8,145 nt of DNA from positions 1 through 8,145 of the forward strand of contig JAWWBN010000175.1 of assembly GCA_033720955.1 (NCBI GenBank), written 5' to 3'. The position numbers were made by a program, and so were the translations under genes. Of this stretch, positions 1 through 5,635 are shown piece after piece; position 1 is the stretch's first letter; each line of letters starts with the position of its first letter. The notes beneath the pieces were generated by a model. That model was not told the DNA's origin. It did not search any database and saw only the letters and a list, made by a program, of their open reading frames with translations. This stretch comes from JAWWBN01 sp033720955 (GTDB taxonomy: Bacteria > Acidobacteriota > Thermoanaerobaculia > Multivoradales > JAHEKO01).

Positions 1-115
1 CGCGGCCCCCCCCCGCGGCGCGGGCCCCGACCCCCTGAGGAGCCGGCGGGGCCGGGGCCTCCGCTCCGGGTGGGCGTGGTAGCATTCCGCCAACCCAGGA
101 GGCGGGTTCTTCTCG

Positions 116-502
116 ATGGCGTCTCTACCGTCGATCTGCCGTCGCCATGCCCTGACGGCCCTCGGGCTGGCCCTCGCAGCCCTCGTCGCCGCGGCCTGCG
201 GCGGCGGCCGCCCGGGACCCGCGGACCCCGCCGTCCAACGCGGTAGAGCGGTCTTCGACCGGGTCTGCGCCACCTGCCACGGCAGGGACGCCCGCGGCCT
301 GCCGCGGCTCGGCAAGAGCCTCCTCGGCAACCAGTTCACCAAGAGCCTCTCCGACGACGAACTGGTCCAGTTCCTCAAGACCGGCCGCCCCGCCTTCCAC
401 GAGCTCAACGAAACCGGCGTGGACATGCCGCCCAAGGGTGGTGACCCGTCGATCCCCGACGACGATCTGCGCGCCGTCGTCGCCTTCCTCCGCACCCTTT
501 GA
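116..502 (+). CDS. Monohaem class I cytochrome c, probable lipoprotein
   Basis: The 128-residue product is a small electron carrier exported across the inner membrane. Residues 1-27 form a signal peptide (Arg/His-rich start, then an Ala/Leu core) ending in Ala-Ala-Ala-Cys28, an acceptable lipobox, followed by a Gly/Pro-rich linker to about residue 38. Haem attachment is CATCH (Cys51, Cys54, His55). The distal Met ligand is probably Met104 in the DMPPKGG stretch typical of class I mono-haem cytochromes, and the C-terminal helix ends in AFLRTL as such domains usually do. AGGAGG at 97-102 lies 13 nt before the ATG, a little long. TAGCAT at 80-85 could be a -10. The gene converges on the Fe-S/flavoprotein operon (98 bp between stops), so a functional link is plausible but not shown. 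Family is certain; lipid anchoring is likely. Confidence 0.93.
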   Translation: MASLPSICRRHALTALGLALAALVAAACGGGRPGPADPAVQRGRAVFDRVCATCHGRDARGLPRLGKSLLGNQFTKSLSDDELVQFLKTGRPAFHELNETGVDMPPKGGDPSIPDDDLRAVVAFLRTL

Positions 503-600
503 GGAGGAGGACGATCTGGACGAGACCGACAGCCTGAGCGAGCAGCAGTTGCTCGAAAGGGTCGGCCACCCCGGTTCGGCCCCCCGGGCTTCTCGCCCTT

Positions 601-2103
601 CTAGCCGGCTCGGGGCTCCCGGCCGAGGTCGGCCTCGTCTCCCCCGCGGGACGGGGCCGGCCAGGCTTCGTAGCCGTAGATCCGGGGGTTCCGGAAGGCT
701 GCGACGAAGGTGGCGAGCGGATTCTCGGCGCCCTCGAAGCGGTCGCCGGGCAGGCCGTTCTCGAGCTTGAGCACGCCGCGGGGGCAGACCGCGGCGCAGA
801 CCCCGCAGCCCACGCACGAGGCGCGCACCACGTTCTCGCCACGCTGGGCGTAGGCGCGGACGTCGATCCCCATCTCGCAGTAGGTCGAGCAGTTGCCGCA
901 CGACATGCACTGCCCGCCGTTGGTGGTGATGCGGAAGCGCGAGAAGACCCGCTGCCAGATTCCCAGGATCGCCGCCTGGGGGCAGCCGAAGCGGCACCAG
1001 ACCCGGTTGCCCATCAGCGGGTAGAAGCCGACGCCGATCACCCCGGAGAAGATGGCCCCGACGTAGAAGCCGTACCACTTGCGCAGCGGCGCGCCCCAGG
1101 TGCCGTAGAGGTTGCCGTTCAGGTTGTGGTCGATCCAGAGGCTCGCGGTGACCGCCACCACGGCGACCAGCACCGCGTGGATCAGCCAGCGCTCCACGTG
1201 CCAGGCGCTCTCGGACTTCGACGACTGCTGGCGCCAGGGATCCCCCAGGGTCTCCGCCAGCCCGCCGCAGCCGCACACCCACGAGCAGTACCACCGTTTG
1301 CCGAAGAAGTAGGTCAGGACCGGAGTGGCGACCACCGCGCCCACCACCCAGCCCAGGAGCAGGACGCCGACTACCCCGGCGCCGCCGAGAAAGCCGCCCA
1401 GCACCTTCTCCGGCCAGAGATAGTCGTATTTGAGCGGCCAGATGCCGTTGAACTCCATGTACGGCTTGTTGAAGTAGACGAGAAGATTGGGCAGCGACCA
1501 GGCGAAGACGAACTGGAAGAACATCACCGAGGCCGTGCGAACCTGGTGGTACCGGGAGTGCCGGTACTTCATGAACATCCGCACTCCGAAGAGGAGGATG
1601 GCCAGGGTGTAGAGGACGCCGTAGAGGAACCAGCGGCTCGACTCCCCGGCCTGCACCAGCCGCGCCAGGGGATCGAGCAGCCGGATGGGCCGCTCCAGGA
1701 CCGGGGGCATCCCCATCGCCTGGAGGTCGTCGTAGAAGTAGAGCACCACGTAGAAGCCGGTGAGGAAGATGCCCAGGGCCCAGCCGAGGAGCCCTCGGTT
1801 CAGCACGCCGCGGAAGAAGATGCGGTCGTTCTTGACACCCGGCTCGGTGCCGGCCAGGTCCAGGTAGAAGAAGAGCGCGGTCCCCAGGCTCAGGGCGCCG
1901 AAGGTGAGGGCCAGGGCCGTCCAGCCGCCGCCCAGGTCGAGGCCGGCTACGAAGAGAACCAGGGCCAGGGCGCCGGCGGCGATGAGCCCCATCGCCAGCC
2001 GCTGGGCCGGGGAGGGGGCGGGGTCGGGCAGCTTCGGGGGCTCGCCGAAGCCGAGCCGCTCCTCGTCGAAGGCGTAGCCGGTCTCCCAGGGGGAGGCGCT
2101 CAT
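601..2103 (-). CDS. Polytopic membrane 4Fe-4S electron-transfer protein (NosR/NapH-like polyferredoxin type)
   Basis: The 500-residue membrane protein probably passes electrons between a cytoplasmic donor and the membrane or periplasm. About eight hydrophobic segments are visible (near residues 37-56, 61-82, 104-124, 157-176, 190-211, 238-264, 305-324, 344-365). Cysteines follow in three groups: Cys273, Cys277, Cys279 in WYCSWVCGCGG; Cys370 and Cys374 in WCRFGCP; then two ferredoxin motifs, Cys399-x2-Cys402-x2-Cys405-x3-Cys409 and Cys430-x2-Cys433-x2-Cys436-x3-Cys440-Pro. The first two groups resemble the membrane-embedded CxxxC(P) motifs of NapH/NosR/CcoG relatives. The first ferredoxin motif ends in Cys-Glu rather than Cys-Pro. 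The frame stays open upstream, but the true start is the ATG at 2103: it overlaps the upstream flavoprotein stop as ATGA and is preceded by GGAGGAG (2112-2118) with 8 nt spacing. Translation is therefore likely coupled. The exact acceptor is unknown. Confidence 0.9.
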   Translation of the reverse strand: MSASPWETGYAFDEERLGFGEPPKLPDPAPSPAQRLAMGLIAAGALALVLFVAGLDLGGGWTALALTFGALSLGTALFFYLDLAGTEPGVKNDRIFFRGVLNRGLLGWALGIFLTGFYVVLYFYDDLQAMGMPPVLERPIRLLDPLARLVQAGESSRWFLYGVLYTLAILLFGVRMFMKYRHSRYHQVRTASVMFFQFVFAWSLPNLLVYFNKPYMEFNGIWPLKYDYLWPEKVLGGFLGGAGVVGVLLLGWVVGAVVATPVLTYFFGKRWYCSWVCGCGGLAETLGDPWRQQSSKSESAWHVERWLIHAVLVAVVAVTASLWIDHNLNGNLYGTWGAPLRKWYGFYVGAIFSGVIGVGFYPLMGNRVWCRFGCPQAAILGIWQRVFSRFRITTNGGQCMSCGNCSTYCEMGIDVRAYAQRGENVVRASCVGCGVCAAVCPRGVLKLENGLPGDRFEGAENPLATFVAAFRNPRIYGYEAWPAPSRGGDEADLGREPRAG

Positions 2104-3374
2104 GACAACTGCTCCTCCAGGACCCCTCGCATCTCGCCCTCGTAGCGACGGTGGAGCTCCGGGTCGAAGGCCAGCTCGGGGAGGCTCGCGAGCGCCTCGT
2201 CGGCGGGCCGCGCCTCGGCGATCCACCTCTCCGCCACCTGGTGACGCCAGCGCAGGCCCATCGTCTGGAGCCCGATCACCGACCCCTCCGAAGAGAGCAC
2301 GACGCGCGCCGCGTGGCGGTGGGACGGGTGCTCCCAGTAGAGGTTGCGCTCGCCCGGCACGTCGAAGTTGACCCGGCCGTACGTCTGGTACTCCAGGTCG
2401 AAGAACTTGGCCGAGTTGAACCAGATCCCGGGGTCGTAGTCGCGCTCCTCGCCGGCGATGTTCGCCGCGGCGGTCTCGCCCTGCATCTTGCCGGTGTACC
2501 AGACCTGCTGGATCAGATTGCGCTCGCCCTCGGGGGTCACGATCTCGGCGCAGTCTCCCGCCGCCCAGACCCCCGGCAGAGAGGTCGCCAGGCGCGAGTC
2601 CACCAGCACGCCGCGGCCGGTCTCGATGCCCGAGCCCTCGACCACCGCCAGGTTGGGCGAGACCCCGGCCGTCAGGCCCACCAGCTCGCACGGAAAGCGC
2701 CGGCCGTCGGCGGTCACCGCGGCGGCGCAGCGCCCCCGGCCGTCGTCCTCGACCGCGCCGAGCTCCGTGGCCAGCTCGAGACCGAGGCCGTGACGGCGCA
2801 CCACCCGGTTGACCATCGCCGACTCCTCCGCCGGCAGCACGTTGTCCCAGTAGGAGCGCTCGCGCACCAGGAAGGTGACCGGGATGTTGCGGCTGACGAG
2901 CATCTCCGCCAGCTCGATGCCGATCAGCCCGCCGCCCACGATCACCGCCCGGCGGGTGCGCTTCGTCGTCTCGTAGAGCTGCAACAGGTCGGGCAGGCCG
3001 TAGAGCCCCTGCACGCCGTCGAGGTCCTGGCCCGGCCAGCCGAACCGGTTCGGGCGGGAGCCGGTGGCGAGCAGCAGCCGGTCCCAGCCGAGCGCGGCGC
3101 CGTCGGCCAGCTCCAGCCGCCGGGCGCCGCCATCGATGCGGGTCACCCAGCCACGCAGAAGCTCGATCTTCTGCTGGCCCCAGAAGGAGTCGGGGAAGGG
3201 CTTCGTGTCCTGGTAGCGCATGTGGCCCATGAAGATGTACATGAGCGCCGGCCGCGACCAGTGATGACGCGACTCGCCCGAGATCAGGGTGATCCGCCAC
3301 TCGGGTCTGCGCCGGCGCAGCTCGAGGGCCGCGCTCACGCCCGTCACCCCGTTCCCCAGAATCGCGACGTGCAT
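2100..3374 (-). CDS. FAD/NAD(P)-dependent oxidoreductase (pyridine nucleotide-disulfide reductase fold)
   Basis: The 424-residue soluble flavoprotein probably oxidises NAD(P)H and passes electrons to the Fe-S membrane protein encoded next. An N-terminal FAD-binding Rossmann motif is GNGVTG (residues 7-12). ATGSRPN (103-109) is the usual second FAD-contact segment. The NAD(P)-binding motif is GGGLIG (147-152), and AAGDC (271-275) closes the FAD site. The C-terminal part, with the segment around KFFDLEYQTYG, resembles the reductase C-terminal domain of rubredoxin/nitrite reductase-type flavoproteins. No redox-active CxxxxC pair is present near the FAD, so it is not a disulfide reductase. I chose the ATG at 3374 because the Rossmann strand begins immediately there; a GTG at 3404 would add ten Gly/Pro/Arg-type residues. 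Neither start has a convincing ribosome binding site. It is first in a two-gene operon with a 4-bp overlap. Confidence 0.9.
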   Translation of the reverse strand: MHVAILGNGVTGVSAALELRRRRPEWRITLISGESRHHWSRPALMYIFMGHMRYQDTKPFPDSFWGQQKIELLRGWVTRIDGGARRLELADGAALGWDRLLLATGSRPNRFGWPGQDLDGVQGLYGLPDLLQLYETTKRTRRAVIVGGGLIGIELAEMLVSRNIPVTFLVRERSYWDNVLPAEESAMVNRVVRRHGLGLELATELGAVEDDGRGRCAAAVTADGRRFPCELVGLTAGVSPNLAVVEGSGIETGRGVLVDSRLATSLPGVWAAGDCAEIVTPEGERNLIQQVWYTGKMQGETAAANIAGEERDYDPGIWFNSAKFFDLEYQTYGRVNFDVPGERNLYWEHPSHRHAARVVLSSEGSVIGLQTMGLRWRHQVAERWIAEARPADEALASLPELAFDPELHRRYEGEMRGVLEEQLS

Positions 3375-3424
3375 CGGTAGAGCCCGGCCGCCGGGGGCGC
3401 CCACGGCGCGCCGGCGGCGGAGCC

Positions 3425-3430
3425 AGTATA
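3425..3430 (-). promoter_or_regulatory. Predicted -10 element of the flavoprotein/Fe-S operon
   Basis: Read on the minus strand this is TATACT inside GGCCTATACTGG, 5/6 to the sigma70 -10 consensus in otherwise very GC-rich DNA. No good -35 is seen at the right distance. A transcript would start near 3418, giving a leader of about 45 nt to the ATG at 3374. An imperfect inverted repeat ATCCC...GGGAT (3435-3453) lies where the -35 would be and could bind a regulator. Confidence 0.45.
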
Positions 3431-3488
3431 GGCCATCCCGGAAGGCCGGGGATCACCGGCCGGAGGAGGCCCGGAGGGCGCGGCCCCC

Positions 3489-3494
3489 TATACT
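3489..3494 (+). promoter_or_regulatory. Predicted -10 element of the slyD-like gene
   Basis: TATACT on the plus strand, within CCCTATACTCG, about 42 bp before the GTG start at 3536. It shares CCTATACT with the divergent promoter on the opposite strand 60 bp away. No recognisable TTGACA-type -35 is present at 16-18 bp. Start of transcription would fall near 3501. Confidence 0.45.
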
Positions 3495-3535
3495 CGCGAC
3501 GACCCCGGCCATCATCCCGCGAGAGGAGACCGACC

Positions 3536-4006
3536 GTGATCGTCCATGGCAGCACCGTGTCCATCCACTACACCCTCACCCTGGAGGACGGCACCACGGC
3601 CGAGAGCAGCGTGGGCGGCGAGCCCCTCACCTACACCCACGGAGCCGGCCAGCTCCTACCCAGGCTGGAGGAGGCGCTCGAAGGAAGAGCCGAGGGCGAC
3701 GAGCTGCGGGTCGAGCTCTCGCCCGCCGACGGCTACGGCGAGCCGCAGGAGGCGGCCCTCCAGGAGTTCGACCTCGAGCGGGTGCCCGAGGACTCGCGCG
3801 CCGTGGGGACTCTCCTCCTGGCCAGCGACCCGGAGGGCAACAGCCAGCAGGTCCGGGTGGCCGAGGTGCGGGAGGACACCGTGATCCTCGACTTCAACCA
3901 CCCGCTGGCCGGGGAGAGGCTGACCTTCGACCTCGAGGTGGTCGCCGTGGAGACGGGCGGCGGCCCGGCGGCGGACGACGGCTCTGAACCCCGGGAAGAG
4001 TCCTAG
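3536..4006 (+). CDS. slyD: SlyD-like FKBP-type peptidyl-prolyl cis-trans isomerase
   Basis: The 156-residue cytoplasmic product is a prolyl isomerase and chaperone of the SlyD/FKBP group. The FKBP fold is split. Residues 1-69 carry the SlyD-type start (VSIHYTLTLEDG, then PLTYTHGAGQLLPRLEEAL and ADGYGEP). Residues about 70-119 form the inserted 'insert-in-flap' chaperone domain. DFNHPLAGERLTFDLEV (119-135) is the family signature that completes the FKBP barrel. There is no signal peptide. Unlike Escherichia coli SlyD, the tail (140-156) is short, Gly/Asp/Glu-rich and has no His or Cys cluster, so nickel delivery to hydrogenase is not expected. The start is GTG, chosen because AGAGGAG (3522-3528) lies 7 nt upstream and the protein aligns from its first residues. 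It is divergent from the flavoprotein gene. Confidence 0.93.
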   Translation: MIVHGSTVSIHYTLTLEDGTTAESSVGGEPLTYTHGAGQLLPRLEEALEGRAEGDELRVELSPADGYGEPQEAALQEFDLERVPEDSRAVGTLLLASDPEGNSQQVRVAEVREDTVILDFNHPLAGERLTFDLEVVAVETGGGPAADDGSEPREES

Positions 4007-4076
4007 CCCGGACGGGCCCGGCCGCCCGGCTCGGCTCTACGGATCCGCCCAATCGCCAGCGCCGCGCCTTTTGGGT

Positions 4077-4082
4077 TATGAT
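4077..4082 (+). promoter_or_regulatory. Predicted -10 element of the acidic lipoprotein gene
   Basis: TATGAT (5/6 to TATAAT) sits in a short T-rich patch, 64 bp before the ATG at 4146, between the slyD-like stop (4006) and the lipoprotein gene. No clear -35. It suggests the lipoprotein is transcribed on its own, with a leader of roughly 55 nt. Confidence 0.42.
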
Positions 4083-4145
4083 TCCCCGCGTTCCTTCGAA
4101 AGCCCGCGGCCGCCGGCCGCGACAACTCAAGTGGGAGGAGTACCC

Positions 4146-4391
4146 ATGAAGCAGATGTTCCGCTTGTTCCTCTGTCTGATCCTGGCCCTCGGGGTCGTTC
4201 CGCTCATCGGCTGCGCCCAGGAGGACAGCTCCGTCGGCGAAGCCATGGAGGACGCCGCCGACGAGGTCGAGGAGGCCGTCGACGAGGCCGCCGATGCCGT
4301 GGACGAAGCCATGGGCGATGCCGAGGGCGCCATGGACGAGACCGCCGACGAGATGGAGGATGCGGCCGAGGGCGCCGGCAGCGGAAGCTGA
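4146..4391 (+). CDS. Small, highly acidic lipoprotein with 11-residue repeats
   Basis: The product has 81 residues and no function that I recognise. Residues 1-22 are a lipoprotein signal peptide (Lys2 and Arg6, then a Leu/Ile/Phe core) with lipobox Leu-Ile-Gly-Cys23. The mature part is almost only Ala, Glu, Asp, Met, Val and Gly, with no Lys or Arg after the signal. Residues 32-75 are four consecutive hendecads: EAMEDAADEVE, EAVDEAADAVD, EAMGDAEGAMD and ETADEMEDAAE, followed by a Gly/Ser tail. This predicts a single long amphipathic helix anchored in a membrane and carrying strong negative charge. The ATG at 4146 is favoured over the upstream in-frame start at 4071 because GGGAGGAG (4133-4140) is 5 nt before it and the signal peptide begins there. 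Possible roles are a periplasmic spacer, cation buffer or helix that binds partners; these are guesses. Confidence 0.85.
   Translation: MKQMFRLFLCLILALGVVPLIGCAQEDSSVGEAMEDAADEVEEAVDEAADAVDEAMGDAEGAMDETADEMEDAAEGAGSGS
4239..4370 (+). repeat. Four tandem 33-bp coding repeats (hendecads)
   Basis: Codons 32-75 of the acidic lipoprotein form four 11-codon units in register, at 4239-4271, 4272-4304, 4305-4337 and 4338-4370. The consensus is Glu-Ala-(Met/Val)-acidic-acidic-Ala-(Ala/Glu)-x-x-(Val/Met)-acidic. The first three units are close; the fourth has drifted. The DNA is diverged, so amplification is old or selection acts at the protein level. Confidence 0.75.
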
Positions 4392-4600
4392 GCTTTCGGC
4401 CGACCGGGTCTGATCCGGCGGACCTCGCAGGGGTCCTGGGGCGACGCCGCCAGCCGTGGTCGCGGCGGTGACTCGCCCCGGCCCCGGGCAGGTCTCGCCC
4501 CGGTGGCCTCAACGCTTTCGGCGGGTGAAACGTTTCTAGGAGTGGCCGGCGCCCCCCGGCGCCGGCCCTCCGTCCGATTCCCCGACCGAAAGGAGGCCCC
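4392..4600 (+). other. Intergenic region with GAAACGTTTC palindrome
   Basis: This 209-bp gap separates the acidic lipoprotein from the secreted protein. It holds a GC hairpin (CGCCGC 4445-4450 with GCGGCG 4462-4467, loop 11 nt, no T-run after it), a 10-bp direct repeat CTCGCCCCGG (4472-4481 and 4494-4503), and a perfect 10-bp palindrome GAAACGTTTC at 4527-4536 in a relatively AT-rich patch. The palindrome lies 64 bp before the next start codon and could be an operator. I see no open frame with a ribosome binding site here. Confidence 0.4.
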
Positions 4601-5338
4601 ATGACCCGCCCCCGCTACCTCTCGATCGCCGCCCCGGCCCTCGCCTTCCTCGTGGCGGTGCCGGGCGCGGTCCGCGCGGCCGAGCCACCCCGCGACGTCT
4701 TCGACCGGGTGCACCGGCTCGACTCCCTGACGCCGGAGGCGGCCGAGGCTCTCGCCCGCGCGGCCTGCCGCGCCGAGGAGCGCGACACCCGGTGCCGCAT
4801 CCGGAGCGCCGCGCCCGACGGCCTGGTGATCGTCGCCGACGCCGAGAGCCACGCCGGGATCGCCGCCGCCCTGGCGGAGGCCGAGCGCCTGCCCGACAGC
4901 CAGCTCTTCCACGTGGTCCTGCTGCACGGGGGCGACCAGGAGACGGGCGACCGGGCGGCGCTGCCGGAGGGAGCCCGCCGCGCGCTCGAGACCGCGTCCG
5001 GGCTGCTCCCCTACTCCGGGTACCGCCTGGTGGGCACCGCGCTGGTGCGCACCGACGCGCGGGGCCGGTCCACCCTGGACGGGCCCGACGGCGCCAGCTA
5101 CAGCGCCTCGCTCACCTACAACGACTCGATGGACCTGGACGGCCACCGTCTCGTGGTGCGCCAGTTCTCGCTCCACCGCCTGACCCGCGTCCAGCGCGAA
5201 GGCGGCGTCGCGGTCGAGGAGGTGCCGCTCCTGGGCACCTCCTTCCGCATGCAGCCGGGCGACACCGTGGTCGTGGGCACGGCCGGAACCGGCGGCGGCG
5301 CCGGAGCCCTGGTCGTGCTCCTGACCAGCGTGGGCTGA
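4601..5338 (+). CDS. Secreted protein with secretin N-domain-like region, function unknown
   Basis: A 245-residue exported protein. Residues 1-27 are a signal peptide (Arg3 and Arg5, hydrophobic core, cleavage near VRA-AEPP). Residues about 38-108 show the strand-helix-strand-helix-strand pattern of secretin N1/NolW-like domains: HRLDSL, a helix from TPEAAEALARAAC, LVIVADAESHAGIAAALAEAERL, then FHVVLL. Cys56 and Cys65 could form a disulfide. Residues about 125-150 (ALETASGLLPYSGYRLVGTALVR) and the C-terminal EEVPLLGTSFRMQPGDTVVVGTAG look like the beta-rich segments found in short secretin-associated proteins. No complete secretin barrel is present. AGGAGG at 4591-4596, 4 nt before the ATG, fixes the start. 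Flanked by the acidic lipoprotein and a small membrane peptide; nothing nearby is a secretion or pilus gene. The secretin resemblance is by eye and could be wrong; an exported protein is certain enough. Confidence 0.8.
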   Translation: MTRPRYLSIAAPALAFLVAVPGAVRAAEPPRDVFDRVHRLDSLTPEAAEALARAACRAEERDTRCRIRSAAPDGLVIVADAESHAGIAAALAEAERLPDSQLFHVVLLHGGDQETGDRAALPEGARRALETASGLLPYSGYRLVGTALVRTDARGRSTLDGPDGASYSASLTYNDSMDLDGHRLVVRQFSLHRLTRVQREGGVAVEEVPLLGTSFRMQPGDTVVVGTAGTGGGAGALVVLLTSVG

Positions 5339-5352
5339 CGGCCGCGAGGGGG

Positions 5353-5361
5353 TGATACCCT
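5353..5361 (+). promoter_or_regulatory. Predicted extended -10 promoter for the DUF1328 gene
   Basis: TG-A-TACCCT: a TGn extension at 5353-5355 followed by a hexamer with T1, A2 and T6 of the consensus. It lies 15 bp after the previous stop and about 75 bp before the ATG at 5436. No -35 is needed in extended -10 promoters and none is clear. Confidence 0.33.
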
Positions 5362-5435
5362 CCTCGGCAATCGAATCGCCCGGCCTTCTACGCCGGCCGC
5401 GGCAACCCGTCGGATTCCCCTCGAGGAGGCATCTC

Positions 5436-5600
5436 ATGCTGCGTTGGGCCCTGATCTTCTTCGTCATCGCTCTTCTCGCGGCCGTCTTCGGTTTCGGCGG
5501 CATCGCCGGCGCGGCCGCCGGCATCGCCAAGCTGCTCTTCTACATCTTCCTGATCGTCTTCGTGGTCAGCCTGATCCTGCATATGACCCGGCGCGTCTGA
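5436..5600 (+). CDS. DUF1328/UPF0391 small membrane protein
   Basis: The 54-residue protein starts MLRWALIFFVIALLAAVFGFGG and is recognisable as the UPF0391/DUF1328 (YtjA-type) family of two-helix inner-membrane peptides. The first helix is residues about 4-20, then a Gly/Ala loop (GGIAGAAAGIAK) and a second helix at about 33-49, ending HMTRRV. Length is normal for the family, whose function is unknown; in several bacteria members are linked to general stress. The start at 5436 is preceded by GAGGAGG (5423-5429) with 6 nt spacing; an upstream in-frame start at 5352 would add residues that do not fit the family. It probably forms a single-gene unit, with a hairpin downstream. Confidence 0.9.
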   Translation: MLRWALIFFVIALLAAVFGFGGIAGAAAGIAKLLFYIFLIVFVVSLILHMTRRV

Positions 5601-5605
5601 GCGCC

Positions 5606-5635
5606 GGCCGGGCTGCCGCCGCTCCGCGGCCTTTT
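5606..5635 (+). terminator. Possible rho-independent terminator after DUF1328 gene
   Basis: A GC hairpin with GCCGC (5615-5619) pairing GCGGC (5626-5630) around a 6-nt loop, or alternatively GGCCG (5606-5610) with CGGCC (5627-5631), is followed directly by CTTTTCT. The stem is short and the T-run has only four residues, so efficiency is uncertain. It begins a few bases after the DUF1328 stop codon. Confidence 0.42.

Noticed and set aside
23..59. Inverted repeat GGCCCCG/CGGGGCC near the left edge, possible terminator
   Set aside because: No T-run, a 23-nt loop, and it adjoins a C/G homopolymer stretch of doubtful quality at the window edge.
586..602. GGGC-TTCTC-GCCC hairpin between the convergent cytochrome and Fe-S genes
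   Set aside because: Only a 4-bp stem with TTCT after it, and it overlaps the Fe-S stop codon. Too weak to call a terminator.
125..1294. Long minus-strand open frame opposite the cytochrome and the end of the Fe-S gene
   Set aside because: Its protein is Arg/Gly/Pro-rich with no motif, and it overlaps two well-supported genes. Long antisense frames are expected in GC-rich DNA.
1126..3380. Two long plus-strand open frames (1126-2145 and 2151-3380) opposite the Fe-S and flavoprotein genes
   Set aside because: His/Glu/Gln/Arg-rich products without domains. They mirror the minus-strand genes, which have clear motifs and ribosome binding.
2104..3564. Upstream extension of the Fe-S protein frame, giving a 987-residue fusion
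   Set aside because: The extension is a Pro/Arg/Gly-rich shadow of the flavoprotein gene. The ATGA overlap and GGAGGAG site fix the start at 2103.
4008..4072. Short GC hairpins and a TTTT run after the slyD-like gene
   Set aside because: The hairpin (GCCC-GGAC-GGGC) is far from the TTTT, and the TTTT belongs to the next promoter patch.
4472..4503. Direct repeat CTCGCCCCGG with 22-bp period
   Set aside because: Ten bases of C/G-dominated sequence in very GC-rich DNA. Too likely by chance to be reported as a site.
4127..5530. 467-residue minus-strand open frame across the lipoprotein and secreted protein genes
   Set aside because: Low-complexity composition and no ribosome binding site. The plus-strand genes have signal peptides and strong ribosome binding sites.
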